64,000 nt of DNA. Source: Acidobacteriaceae bacterium (GTDB lineage: Bacteria; Acidobacteriota; Terriglobia; Terriglobales; Acidobacteriaceae). The stretch lies in NCBI GenBank assembly GCA_003139095.1, contig PLHW01000014.1, positions 111,865-175,864 on the forward strand, in the 5' to 3' direction. Made by a program: the position numbers and the translations under genes. Position 1 is the stretch's first letter; each line of letters opens with the position of its first letter. Of this stretch, positions 39,627-49,900 are shown in pieces. A model generated the notes under the pieces. That model ran no database searches. It saw nothing but the letters and a program-made list of their open reading frames with translations, and was not told the origin of the DNA.

Positions 39627-40352
39627 CTACCGATTCGCCTCAAACCGGTACCCCACGCCCCGCATCGTCTTCAAATACCGCGGATGCCGCGGGTCGCGTT
39701 CGATTTTTTCCCGCAACCGCCGCACAAAAACGTCAATCGACCGCGGCGTCACAAACGACCCTTCCTTCCACACTGCGTCAAGCAGTTGATCGCGCGTGAA
39801 CACTCGTCCGCGGTGCCGCACAAGATATTCCAGCAGCCGGAACTCGCGCACCGTAGTCGGTACTACCTTGCCCTGCACCCGCACGGTCATCGATGCCAGG
39901 TCAATTTCCAGTTCGCCGAGCTGTATCAACTCTCGCGACGGCGCCTCTTTTTGCGTCCGCAGAATATTCCGCACCCGCGCAATCAGTTCGCGCGGGCTGA
40001 ACGGCTTGGTGATGTAACCATCCCCACCCGCATCGAATGCCTGCAACCGGTCCGGTTCCTGTGTGCGCGCCGAAAGAAAAATAATCGGCGTCTTCCCCAG
40101 TTGCTCATGCTGCCGGATCTGCCGGCACAAGTCGAACCCATTGATCTCCGGCAGCATGATGTCGAGCAGAAACAGCGACGGCTGCGCCAGCGCCGCCGAC
40201 GGAACTACCGGCGCTCCCGAGAAGAACGTCGACACCTCGAATCCCGCCGTCCTCAGGTTGTGTTCGATCAGGCGCGACACATCCACGTCGTCCTCGACCA
40301 CATAGATGAGGTCCGGTTGACGCGAATTGTCCAACGTCCCCAATGCTTGCAT
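39627..40352 (-). CDS. OmpR/PhoB-family response regulator
   Basis: 241 aa. Receiver domain with VVEDDVDVS, phospho-acceptor Asp in LLDIMLPEINGF, and Lys in YITKPFSP; C-terminal winged helix with LLEYLVRHRGRVFTRDQLLDAVW and IDVFVRRLREKIE. No sensor kinase is beside it. It is convergent with ccoI, so it is probably not part of that operon. Target unknown; a palindrome lies 47 bases upstream. Confidence 0.92.
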   Translation of the reverse strand: MQALGTLDNSRQPDLIYVVEDDVDVSRLIEHNLRTAGFEVSTFFSGAPVVPSAALAQPSLFLLDIMLPEINGFDLCRQIRQHEQLGKTPIIFLSARTQEPDRLQAFDAGGDGYITKPFSPRELIARVRNILRTQKEAPSRELIQLGELEIDLASMTVRVQGKVVPTTVREFRLLEYLVRHRGRVFTRDQLLDAVWKEGSFVTPRSIDVFVRRLREKIERDPRHPRYLKTMRGVGYRFEANR

Positions 40353-40810
40353 GGATCGTAGCGAGAAGCCTCGGCCCCTCTTGAACTTATGGTGGAAACT
40401 GTCAGAGTGACAGTAAAGCGCACGTGTTGCGGCAATGTTGCGCTCGTGTTAAAGGAGGGTTAATTTGCTCGGTCGTGGTCCAGCCCCTAACGCCTCAACA
40501 GCCTCTGCAGCTGGCGATTACCGAGCCATTTCTGCGCGCCCGCATCACCGTCAATAAATGTTGTACAAATAAAGCTGAATACCAGCGCCGCCAAGACGTA
40601 GAGGTGGGACCCGACGAACTTGCATAAAGTTTCCCGGTATTCCTCCGCGATCTCTGGGTACTCTGCGGTTAGAAGTTGTTTGCCGTGTGCTGAAATCAAA
40701 AGTGTCCTGGGAAACGAAAATGCGAACCGTCATTGAGACCCCTGCTAGTGCCAGCCGTACTTAGAGTTGACCGTTCCACCGAAGGCGTGGTTCAGAACGC
40801 CCGCGAACAC
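40353..40810. other. intergenic region upstream of response regulator
   Basis: Holds a CTCTGCG-type repeat (40641-40675), a palindrome at 40399-40413 and an AGGAGG at 40456 followed only by a ~30-codon frame without homology. No gene supported. Confidence 0.5.
40399..40413. promoter_or_regulatory. CTGTCA-GAG-TGACAG palindrome, candidate operator
   Basis: Perfect 6-bp inverted repeat with 3-base spacer, 47 bases upstream of the response-regulator start. Could be a regulator binding site (auto-regulation); it is not a Pho-box direct repeat. Confidence 0.35.
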
Positions 40811-42577
40811 TTACCCCGCCCCCTCAAACACCGCTTCGATCTCCTCCAGCGTCTTCCCCTTCGTTTCCGGCAGAAACACCGCCGCTGTCAGAAAATAAAT
40901 CACCGTGCACCCGGCAAACCCCAAAAACATCGCCGCATATCCGTACTTGCCCACCGTCGGCAAGAAAAACGCCGCAATTCCCGTCGACACCGCCTGGTTA
41001 ATCACCAGCGCGATGCTCATCCCATTCGACCGTATGCGCGTTGGCATCAACTCCGAAAGCGCCAGCCACACGCACACCCCCGGCCCCATCGCGTAAAACG
41101 CGATAAACACCAGCAGGCTCACCAACACCATCCAGCCATTCTTGGCGCTCGGCACCGGCGTAATCAGCGCCTTCTCAATCCTTAGTGGCGCTCTCCGCGC
41201 CGCCGCCAAATCCGCAAATGGATTCGAGAAAAAAGCCACGACTCGATTCCTCGGCACGCATGTCTCCCGCGTAATCGCGATCGGCTTCGCATCCACATCG
41301 TCTGATCGCGCCACCTTCGTCGCCGCCCGAAATCCTCCGCACGAATAAATAATCTCCAGCGACGTCCCTCGTCCCTCCTGCCCCGCATCTCCCACCGCGC
41401 CCATCAGCCTGTCCGCCACTGCTCGGTCATAACTCATCGTCAGCGCCTGGTCCCCGCCAACCATCGCCTGCACCGGCCCCGCCACGTCCACTCTCTGCCG
41501 CTCCGTCTGCCGGAATAGAACGCACGTGCACAGGAGCGAGACAATAATCCCCGCGCTCCCCACTGACAGCAGAATCTTCCGTCCCACCCGGTCCACCAGC
41601 AGCACGCCAATAATCGTCATCAAAAAATTTACGACCGTGAAAAGCACATAGCCCCAGTGCGCCTGTATGTCTGACAGCCCTCCCTGCAAAAGTATGTCGG
41701 TGTTATAACCAATAATCGAGTTAATCCCCGTTGCCTGGTTGCACGCTAGGATCACGCATGCCAGCACAAACGGAATTACATACTTGCTCTGCAACAGCCG
41801 CTCCCTGATCGACGTTCCCCCCGCGTACTTAGTCTTCTCCGCCCCCGCCGCCCGCCCCATCTGATCGAGCTCAATCTCCCCCTGTTCCCGCGTGCGCGAC
41901 CGCAGCAACGCCGCCTCCGCCGCATCCCTTCGTCCCCGCCGAAACAGCCACCGCGGCGACTCCGTCACCATCAAGCTCCCCACCACAAATAAAATTCCCG
42001 GCGGCAGTGACACCCAGAAAATACTTCGCCACGCTCGATCCTTGAACGCCAGCAGTCTCGCCGCATCGCCCAGCTTCGCCACCTCCTCCACGCGAAAACT
42101 GAAATACATTCCCACCACCGCCGCGGTCACAATCCCCAGCGTCAGCAGCCACTGAAAAATCCCCGTCCCCTTCCCCCGGCTCGACGCCACCAGGCATTCC
42201 GCCAGAAAAAGCGGTACCACCACTCCAATCAGTCCCGCGCTGATCCCTTGGAGCAGTCGCCCCAGCACCAGCGCAGCATATCCCTCTGACAGCGCAATCG
42301 TCGGAATGCTCGCCACAAACAGCAGTCCGCTCGCAATCATCAGCGGCTTGCGTCCCGCCCAGTCCGCCAGCGTCCCCGCGAACAACGTCGAGATCACGCT
42401 CCCCAGCAGCACCGCCGCCACTACCACCGAAAGCTGCCCCGCGTTCAATCCCGATGTCGCCTCCAGATACGGCAACGCTCCCGCAATAATCCCCACATCC
42501 ACGCCATACAGCAATCCGCCGAGGCCGGCCACCAGCAAAAGAAATCGGTTGTAATTGGAGATGCTCATAACCAACAC
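40811..42577 (-). CDS. MFS sugar porter with large periplasmic insertion
   Basis: 588 aa, about 12 helices. Sugar-porter motifs: ADWAGRKPLM, GRLLQGISAGLIGVVVP, PESPRW-like TESPRW, NQATGINSIIGYNT, DRVGRK and PETKGKTLEEIE. Residues about 357-480 form a large hydrophilic loop between helices 9 and 10, periplasmic by topology, with two Cys (413, 440); ordinary sugar porters have only a few residues there. GTG 42577 has AAAGG eight bases upstream; ATG 42568 is the alternative. It follows a PQQ sugar dehydrogenase by 15 bases, so the pair probably handles one sugar. Confidence 0.9.
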   Translation of the reverse strand: MLVMSISNYNRFLLLVAGLGGLLYGVDVGIIAGALPYLEATSGLNAGQLSVVVAAVLLGSVISTLFAGTLADWAGRKPLMIASGLLFVASIPTIALSEGYAALVLGRLLQGISAGLIGVVVPLFLAECLVASSRGKGTGIFQWLLTLGIVTAAVVGMYFSFRVEEVAKLGDAARLLAFKDRAWRSIFWVSLPPGILFVVGSLMVTESPRWLFRRGRRDAAEAALLRSRTREQGEIELDQMGRAAGAEKTKYAGGTSIRERLLQSKYVIPFVLACVILACNQATGINSIIGYNTDILLQGGLSDIQAHWGYVLFTVVNFLMTIIGVLLVDRVGRKILLSVGSAGIIVSLLCTCVLFRQTERQRVDVAGPVQAMVGGDQALTMSYDRAVADRLMGAVGDAGQEGRGTSLEIIYSCGGFRAATKVARSDDVDAKPIAITRETCVPRNRVVAFFSNPFADLAAARRAPLRIEKALITPVPSAKNGWMVLVSLLVFIAFYAMGPGVCVWLALSELMPTRIRSNGMSIALVINQAVSTGIAAFFLPTVGKYGYAAMFLGFAGCTVIYFLTAAVFLPETKGKTLEEIEAVFEGAG

Positions 42578-42592
42578 ACCGCGAGCCTTTAC

Positions 42593-44281
42593 CTACTTCG
42601 CCCCCGTATAACTCACCCGCCAAATCGAGTTCGATCCATCGTCCGTCACCAGCAGCGACCCATCCCCCGCCACCGTCACTCCCACCGGCCGTCCCCACAC
42701 GTGGCCGTTATCCACCACAAATCCCGTCACAAAATCTTCATACTCCCCGCTCGCTTTCCCCGTCCCGTGTAGCGGCACTCGTATCACCTCATATCCCGCG
42801 CGCACTGCCTTGTTCCACGATCCATGCTCCGACGTAAATATATCTCCAGCATACTTCGCCGGAAATTGCTTTCCCTCATAAAACGTAAACTCCAGCGACG
42901 CATTATGCGGTTGCAGCAGCACATCCGGCACAATCGCCTTATCCTTCAACTCCGCATGTTTCCCCTTATGTCGCGGATCCTGGTTTCCCCCCATGTACCA
43001 CCAAGGCCATCCATAAAATCCGCCCTCCTGCACATGCGTGATATAGTCGGGCACTAAGTTGTCTCCCAATCCATCCCTCTCATTCACCGAGCACCATAGC
43101 TCGCCCGTCTTCGGCTGTATCTCCAGACCGCCGCCCGCATTGCGTATCCCGTACGCATACACCCGCATCCCCGATCCATCCGGATTAAACTCCAAAATGT
43201 CCGCGCGATTGTTCTCCCCCGGAGTCGTATCCGGATCGTCCACATTCGACGCCGACCCCACTCCCACAAACATCTTCTTCCCATCCAAACTAAATCGCAC
43301 ATCCCGCGTCCAGTGCCCGCTTCCATGCGGCAGAGCCGCAATCCGCCCCGTCCGCCCGCGCGCCTTCAAGTCGCCATTCTGATAAGCAAACCGCACCACC
43401 GCATCCGTATCTCCCACATATACCCACTCCGGCTTCTCCCCCGGCGGATAGAACGCGATCCCATACGGCTGCTTCAATCCCGTCGCAAACACGCTAGTCA
43501 GCTCCGCCTTTCCCTCCGCCGTGATCCCGCGCAGCACCAGTATCTTCCCGCTCCCACTCTCCGCCACAAAGTAATCCCCGTTCGGCGCCGTCCTTATTAG
43601 TCGCGGATTCTCCAGCCCCGTCGCATATAACTCCACCTTAAATCCCGGCGGAGCCTTCGGCCACGCGCCCGCCGACCTCTCCACCACCTCCGGCCCGTTG
43701 TCCGCCGAGTCCGTCCCATAAGGTGCCGGCAAATCTTGCACCGTTATCTTATGTACCGTCCCCGGCTCTTCCACGCGGAAATCCACAAACGGTTCCGTCG
43801 GCATCGCCGCATTCGTCTTCACCGGAGCCCCCGCCCCCGCCATCTTACTCACCGGCCGCGCCCCCTTCAGCGACTTCACATACGACACAATCTCCCACCG
43901 TTCCTCCTCCGGCAAACTCCCCCACGCCGGCATCCCATTACTCGCCGAGCCCTCCGTCACAAACCAAAACACCTCTCCATCCGTCGCCCGCTGCGTCGCC
44001 CCTCGATACAGCGCCGGCACGTTCCCCGCCCCCCCGCCCCCGCTCCCATGGCACCCCGCGCACTTATCCGCATATAACTTTCCCCCAGCCGTCACCGCCC
44101 CAGCCGCCACCTTCCCACCCGCCCCCGCCAAAGGATTCTTCTGCGCCCGCGTCGAAGCCGGAGCATTATGAAAATGCGCATTCTGCCCCATCAGAGATGA
44201 CGGCGCTCCCACCAACCCAATCAGCACCATCAAAGCCGTCAACCCTTCCACTCCACCCACCCACCGAAAAAAGTTTTTCAT
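42593..44281 (-). CDS. cytochrome c-PQQ-type sugar dehydrogenase fusion
   Basis: 562 aa exported. Signal peptide, then a small cytochrome c (haem CAGCHG, distal NGMPAWG methionine) and a six-bladed beta-propeller of the soluble glucose/sorbosone dehydrogenase type (GLENPRLIRTAPNGDYFVAESG, GLKQPYGIAFYP, YAYGIRNAGG, GGFYGWPWWYMGG, FTSEHGSWNK). Oxidises a sugar in the periplasm with electrons leaving via the attached haem. It is upstream of the sugar porter. Confidence 0.88.
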   Translation of the reverse strand: MKNFFRWVGGVEGLTALMVLIGLVGAPSSLMGQNAHFHNAPASTRAQKNPLAGAGGKVAAGAVTAGGKLYADKCAGCHGSGGGGAGNVPALYRGATQRATDGEVFWFVTEGSASNGMPAWGSLPEEERWEIVSYVKSLKGARPVSKMAGAGAPVKTNAAMPTEPFVDFRVEEPGTVHKITVQDLPAPYGTDSADNGPEVVERSAGAWPKAPPGFKVELYATGLENPRLIRTAPNGDYFVAESGSGKILVLRGITAEGKAELTSVFATGLKQPYGIAFYPPGEKPEWVYVGDTDAVVRFAYQNGDLKARGRTGRIAALPHGSGHWTRDVRFSLDGKKMFVGVGSASNVDDPDTTPGENNRADILEFNPDGSGMRVYAYGIRNAGGGLEIQPKTGELWCSVNERDGLGDNLVPDYITHVQEGGFYGWPWWYMGGNQDPRHKGKHAELKDKAIVPDVLLQPHNASLEFTFYEGKQFPAKYAGDIFTSEHGSWNKAVRAGYEVIRVPLHGTGKASGEYEDFVTGFVVDNGHVWGRPVGVTVAGDGSLLVTDDGSNSIWRVSYTGAK

Positions 44282-44696
44282 GATCCACCACCTCGTTCAG
44301 CAACTCAATTGTGGCGCGGGCGCCCCCGCCCGCGGCCTTTGCTTTTGATCGTGCTCCTGATCTTGTTCTTGATCCCGCTTTTGATTTGCCGTTGCTTTTT
44401 GATCTTGCCACCACATCGTGTCATCCTGAAAGTGTGAGTTTTTTGGGTGTCATCCTGAGCGGAGCGGGGCGAGCGTAGCAAACCCCGAGCAGTCGAAGGA
44501 GCCCTGCACTCTTCACCCAGGCAAGAACGTCTCAAGGAATTCTCGCCGAGCGGAGTAGACCCATTCCCGTGCGTCTTTTTGTGCAAGGGTGGGATTGCGC
44601 AGCCGCCTACGCCTTGGAATTCTAATTCGCCATCCATAGCCAGCAAACCATCCCCTCACCTGATACTCTCAATCAGAGCCCCAGGAGCACGCAAGC
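44282..44696. repeat. low-complexity TTGATC tract and GTCATCCTGAGCG repeats
   Basis: 44336-44406 is a degenerate TTGATC/TTGTTC tract. 44418-44510 has two GTGTCATCCTGA units, the second followed by GCGGAGCGGGGCGAGCGTAGC and CAGTCGAAGGAGCCCTGCACT. The minus-strand reading gives Arg/Ser/Lys-rich nonsense, so no gene is called. Confidence 0.6.
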
Positions 44697-46532
44697 TTGC
44701 CGCCCATCGTCAACGCCCAGGAAATCACCAAATCCTTCGGCGCCAATCCGCTCTTCCAGAAAGTTTCCTTCACCATCTCCGAAGGCGACCGCATCGGCCT
44801 CATCGGCCCCAACGGCTCGGGCAAATCCACTCTCCTCCGCATTCTAACCGGTCAAGTCAACGCCGACGACGGCAACCTCTCCATCCGCAAGCGCACCCGC
44901 ATGGCTTGCGTCGAGCAGGATTCCCGCTTCCCCTCTGGCGCTACCATCCGCACCGTAATCGAAAGTGCGCTCGATCGCAGCCACGTCACCGGCACTGAGC
45001 GCGGCGCCCACTTCGCCGAAACCCTCGGCCGCGCCGGCTTCGACGATCCCGACGCCCAAGCCACCGAACTCTCCGGCGGCTGGCAAAAGCGTCTGGCCAT
45101 CGTCGAAGCCTTAGTCCAGCATCCCGACATCCTCCTCTTAGATGAGCCCACCAACCATCTCGATCTCCCCGGCATCACTTGGCTCGAAGACATACTCGCT
45201 TCCGCCCAGTTCGCCAGCGTCATAGTCAGCCACGACCGCTACTTTCTCGAGAACATCACCACCGATATGGTAGAGCTCAACCGCATCTATCCCGACGGCT
45301 CCCTCCGCGTCCACGGCAGTTACATCAACTTTCTCGAGAAGAAAGAAGAATTTCTCCACGCCCAGTCCAAGCGTCACGAAGCTCTGGAGAACTTGGTCCA
45401 TGGCGAAATCGAGTGGCTCCGTCGCGGCGCTAAAGCCCGCACCCGCAAGTCCAAGGCTCGCATTGGTAAAGCCGGCGAACTTATGTCCGAGTTAGCTGAC
45501 CTAAACCAGCGCACTCGCACCGCCACTGCCCAAATAGACTTCTCCGCCACCGACCGCAAAACCAAGCGCCTGATCGAACTGGAAAATGTAACCTGCACCA
45601 TGGGCCAACGCGAGCTCTTCGTAGGCCTGAAGTTCATCCTGACCGCCGGAATGCGCGTAGGATTAGTCGGTCCCAACGGCAGCGGAAAAACCACCTTACT
45701 CCGCCTCTTACAAGGAGACATGTCTCCCACCGCAGGCAACATCCGCCGAGCCGACTGGCTCCGCATCGTCTACTTCGACCAGACCCGCAACCTGGATCCC
45801 GATGTAACGCTCCGCCGTGCGCTCGCGCCCGAAGGCGATTCCGTCGTCTATCGCGATCGGGTAATTCACGTAGCCGGGTGGGCCGCAAGATTCCTCTTCA
45901 CCGGCGAACAACTAAGCCAACCCATAGGCCGTCTCTCCGGAGGCGAACGCGCCCGGGTCCTAATCGCTCAACTAATGCTCCAGCCAGCCGACATCTTACT
46001 ATTGGACGAGCCCACCAATGACCTGGATATCCCAACCCTGGAAATCCTGGAAGAAAGCCTGATCGATTTCCCCGGCTCCTTAGTCCTGGTAACCCACGAC
46101 CGCTACATGCTGGACCGAGTCTCCACAATAGTCCTGGGCCTGGACGGCAAAGGCAAAGCCGAACCCTTCGCCAACTACGCCCAATGGGAGCAATGGCAAG
46201 CGAAGCGCCAGAAGTCAGATGAACCAAAGTCAGATGCGTCAAAGTCGCACGAGGCGGCGCCGTTAATTTCGCAGGCGTCGTCGAGTTCGACAGCAACGGG
46301 AGCCGCGAAGAAAAAGCTGTCCTACCTGGAAGCGCGCGAATATGCCACCATCGAGCAGCGCATAGAAGAAGCCGAGCACTTTGTGCAATCCAAACGCGCC
46401 GAACTGGAAGACCCAGCCAACGCGACAGACGCCCCGCGTCTGGTAAGCGCCCAAGCCACCCTCAATACCGCCCGAGCCGCCTTGGACGCGCTCTACGCCC
46501 GTTGGTCTGAACTTGAAGGAAAGATCAAATGA
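44697..46532 (+). CDS. ABC-F family ATPase (Uup/EttA-like)
   Basis: 611 aa, two ABC domains without membrane segments. Walker A IGPNGSGKST and VGPNGSGKTT, signatures ELSGGWQKR and RLSGGERAR, Walker B DILLLDEPTN (both), with an inter-domain linker rich in Arg/Lys. C-terminal coiled coil like Uup (LEAREYATIEQRIEEAE). Translation factor class acting on the ribosome. TTG 44697 has AGGAG ten bases upstream. A tract at 46208-46246 (repeated AAGTCAGATG) encodes a Lys/Ser linker. Confidence 0.9.
   Translation: MPPIVNAQEITKSFGANPLFQKVSFTISEGDRIGLIGPNGSGKSTLLRILTGQVNADDGNLSIRKRTRMACVEQDSRFPSGATIRTVIESALDRSHVTGTERGAHFAETLGRAGFDDPDAQATELSGGWQKRLAIVEALVQHPDILLLDEPTNHLDLPGITWLEDILASAQFASVIVSHDRYFLENITTDMVELNRIYPDGSLRVHGSYINFLEKKEEFLHAQSKRHEALENLVHGEIEWLRRGAKARTRKSKARIGKAGELMSELADLNQRTRTATAQIDFSATDRKTKRLIELENVTCTMGQRELFVGLKFILTAGMRVGLVGPNGSGKTTLLRLLQGDMSPTAGNIRRADWLRIVYFDQTRNLDPDVTLRRALAPEGDSVVYRDRVIHVAGWAARFLFTGEQLSQPIGRLSGGERARVLIAQLMLQPADILLLDEPTNDLDIPTLEILEESLIDFPGSLVLVTHDRYMLDRVSTIVLGLDGKGKAEPFANYAQWEQWQAKRQKSDEPKSDASKSHEAAPLISQASSSSTATGAAKKKLSYLEAREYATIEQRIEEAEHFVQSKRAELEDPANATDAPRLVSAQATLNTARAALDALYARWSELEGKIK
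46208..46246. repeat. AAGTCAGATG tract in ABC-F linker
   Basis: Three degenerate AAGTCAGATG units; their reverse complement CATCTGACTT matches the CTTCTGA family at 18948-18980. Confidence 0.4.
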
Positions 46533-46566
46533 AATCGTTCTGCTGCGGGTAGGGATCGTTGAGGGT

Positions 46567-46606
46567 GCCCCATTCAAGCCCGATTTTGGCTTGAGTGGGG
46601 CCTTTC
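46567..46606 (+). terminator. intrinsic terminator after ABC-F gene
   Basis: 14-bp arms (46567-46580 and 46588-46601) with one G-T wobble and a 7-base loop, then CTTTCG; it is 35 bases after the stop. Confidence 0.75.
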
Positions 46607-46857
46607 GTCGGGCCCCACCCGGCGCCCAAAATGAGACAAGAAAACGACGTTCCCTATATCACAAAACACATCCCCCAACCCCGGCAAGTTAACCACAAAG
46701 TAACAATTTCTAAGCCAAGTTCAGGTGCCAAAACCGGTCAAGAATTCGGCAGTGCCGCCCAAAAAACTCAGCCGAAACCCCTCCAATCACCCCGCCCATG
46801 AAGCCGTCCCAGCCCCCTCATCGTGTCTGTTTTCACCCCACCCACCCAACAAGAAAA

Positions 46858-46895
46858 GTCCTCCAGGAACAGCCCGATAGGGCTGTCCCAGAGGA
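46858..46895 (-). terminator. terminator for the TonB-receptor gene (minus strand)
   Basis: Read on the minus strand, GTCCTC...AGCCC pairs with GGGCT...GAGGAC around a TATC loop (some mismatches) and is followed by TTTTCTT. It lies about 37-74 bases past the receptor stop. Confidence 0.75.
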
Positions 46896-46931
46896 CCAAG
46901 AAGGATCGAAAATCGACCCCTATCTATCTGA

Positions 46932-49900
46932 TTAAAAAGAGAATTTGATCGCTAACTGAATCCCCCGAGGCCCGCCACCCCCAAGGAACGGATTCCCAAT
47001 CCCGACATCTCCAGTAGCCGTAATCTGGTACCCCCCATTCCCCACCTCCCGGTTGTTCGGCCCTGCCACAAACCCAGGCGATCCACTAATGTAGTTAGCC
47101 GCCGGATCGGCAATAAAATTCGGCAACAACGGGCTGGAAAAATTCGGATGGTTCAAAATATTGAAGAACTCCGCCCGCGCCTGGGCCTTGACACGTTCAG
47201 TAATCCCAATGTTCTTGTACAGCGCAAAATCCCACTGCTTGTAGGTGGGGCCGACTAGAGAGTTACGACCCAAGTTGCCATAGTGGCGCGTGCCGGGAAC
47301 GCAATCGGATGCGAAGCCAGAAACAGTCCCGTTGTTGGTACAAGGCATGGCGAAGGCGGATAGATCGATGTAGTCCGCCGGATTGTGCTTGTGATAGACG
47401 ATGGGGCCTACTACATCTGGGCGGTCGTAGCCCTCGCCGCCACCGCTGTAATCATCCTCGGCGTTGTAGTTGAGCGTGAAGGGTTGGCCGCTCTGCAACG
47501 AAACGGTACTATCGAAGCCCCAACCATTCCTCAACTGCTGCATACTCCCTTTGGAATTGGGTATTTGATAGCTGAAAATCCAGGTCAATCGGTGGGGGAT
47601 GTTGAAGTTCGAGGGTCCGTATTCGCGTTGCGGATTGTTGCTGTCCTGTGGCTGCGCGGCGTTTACAACGAAGTCTTCCAAGTCGCTGGAGTTGTCGAGC
47701 GACTTGGACCAAACGTAGTTGACTACCGAGGTAATGTTGTGCCAGCCGTTGACTTTGAAACTGGCTTGCAGCGAGTTGTAGTTCGATTTTCCGGTGGATT
47801 TTTCCTGGAAAACGTAGATTGCGCCCTCGGGCGTAAATGCATACGCGCCGTATGGCGAACTAAAGGGCCGCGGCACGCCAAAATCGTTGATGGAGTTGGG
47901 GACGCAGCCCGGCAGTGGCGTAGGTATGCCTGTGTCGCACTGATTTATGACCGCCTGCGTGGGCTGGTTAATGTCGTAGAAACGGAATAAACGGTGCCCC
48001 TGCGATCCAACGTAGCCCAACTGCAGCGTGGTCTTGCTCGTGATCTGCTGCTGGATATTGATGTTGTAGTTTTCCATGTAGGGCGTTTTGATGTGAGGGT
48101 CGACGCCGAAAATATCGCACTCGACCTCAAGACCGCAGGCGGAGGTTCCGTACACGGGTTGGCCGGGCTGGATTCCGGTAGCGAGGGTCTGAGCGCTCGC
48201 TCCAGCCGCGGTGATTGGATCGGGCCCGAAATTGCCATAAGCTGCCCCTGGAGCATAATAGGCGGGATAGGGCAGGTGGCCGAGGAACATATCCTGGGAA
48301 AAAGCGTCGTAGAAAAGGCCAACGCCGACGCGAACTACGGTCCGGCTCTTGCCGGTCACATCCCAAGCGATGCTGGCACGAGGGGAAAAATTTCTGTAGT
48401 TTGGCTGATAAAGGCTGTTTAATCCGTTGGTACCGACTTGCGTCAAAGCCCCGGTGCCGACGTCGGTGGCTGGATTGAAACTCGTCACCACATAGTTGGC
48501 AAAGAGGTTGTTTTTCTCCTGAATCACTCCGTAATAATCCCAGCGCATTCCATAGTTGAGGGTGAGGCGGGTATTCATGCGGAGGCTGTCTTGTACGTAA
48601 AGACCGTAGTTGTTCTCGAAGGTATGGCGCGCCGTGGAGCCGCCGGAATACTGAAGACTGCCGAAGCCGCCTCCTTCGGGCATCCCCTCAAGGAAAGATG
48701 TCAAGTTAGCGAATTTCAGACGGCCCCGGAAATACTTCTGGAATTCTTCCTGAGCAACACTGGTGCGACGGAATTCAAATCCCAGTTTGATATCGTGCCT
48801 TCCGATCTTCCAGGCGAAGCTATCCACAAACTGATTGTTGGTATCGACGCGATCGCGAGGATCGCCGGAGGTCGAACCGGGCTCGGCGAAGAAGCTGCTC
48901 GCTCCGGTTGGCGTGACGGAAACCAGCGTGATGGGCAAGCCGGAGTCGTGCGGGCCGCCCCCCTGGCAATCGGCGGTTGAACTGGCCGCGCAAAGCCCGA
49001 TCGAGCTGGGATGGAAGCTCTGATCCTGCGGGAAGAAGCCTTCCGCAAAGCGGTTCCAGCCGTAACGGACCTCGTTTACCTTGTTGACGCCGATGGTGTG
49101 AACATACGAGAGGGCAACCAATTGAACGCGGGTAGGAGTGATGGTGTTGAAGCCGGGGAGTTGTCCTCCCGAAGATGTAAGAGCCAGTGGGAACGATTGC
49201 GTGCTGTCGCCGAAGAAGTAGCGGCCGGTCAGAATATTGTTGGTGTTGAAGTTGTGGTCGATCTTCGCGATCACGCTGCTCAGGTTGTTGTAAGAAGGAG
49301 TGATGAGAGAGGCATTGGGTCCAGCTGGACATCCAGCGTCTTCCCCGGTGCCTGGAGTGGAGCTGGGGTTTCCATAAGTTCCCGGAACATTTGGCGCCGG
49401 CCAGAACTTGAGCATCTGCGGAGTCACAGAACTGGCGGCGGCTCCGAGAGCTGCGAGGTCGACTGTGACTTGGGCCGGGTCCGGCACACAGGCCAGGGTC
49501 ACCGTTCCCACGGCTTCGCGCTGGCCTTCATAGTCCATGAAGAAGAAAGTTTTGTCCTTGACGATGGGGCCGCCCAAAGCGCCGCCGAATTGATTGTTGT
49601 GGAACGGCGCCCGCTGCGGCACATTATCGAAATAATTGCGGGCGTCGAGAGCGTCATTGCGGAAGTACTCGAAAAGTTCGCCGTGCAGGGCGTTGGTGCC
49701 GCTCTTGGTGACAATGTTGACGACGGCGCCGGCGTTGCGGCCATACTCGGGCTGGAAGTTGGAGAGCACCTTCATTTCGTCGACGGCGCCGATAGGCAGA
49801 ATGGCAGAGGGCACGGCGAAGACGCCGCCCTGATTGATGGCGGGATCGTTGCGGTAGCCGTCATTCATGTCGGTGCCGTCGAGCAGGTAGTTGTTGGAAC

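Noticed and set aside
40460..40560. possible small gene after an AGGAGG
   Set aside because: About 30 codons from TTG without homology, hydrophobic stretch or conservation clue.
42593..44281. ordinary quinoprotein alcohol dehydrogenase
   Set aside because: The propeller motifs fit the soluble glucose/sorbosone type; no tryptophan-docking W motifs were seen.
44166..44414. 82-codon minus-strand Lys/Ser/Arg-rich frame
   Set aside because: It arises from the TTGATC low-complexity tract and overlaps the PQQ dehydrogenase in another frame.
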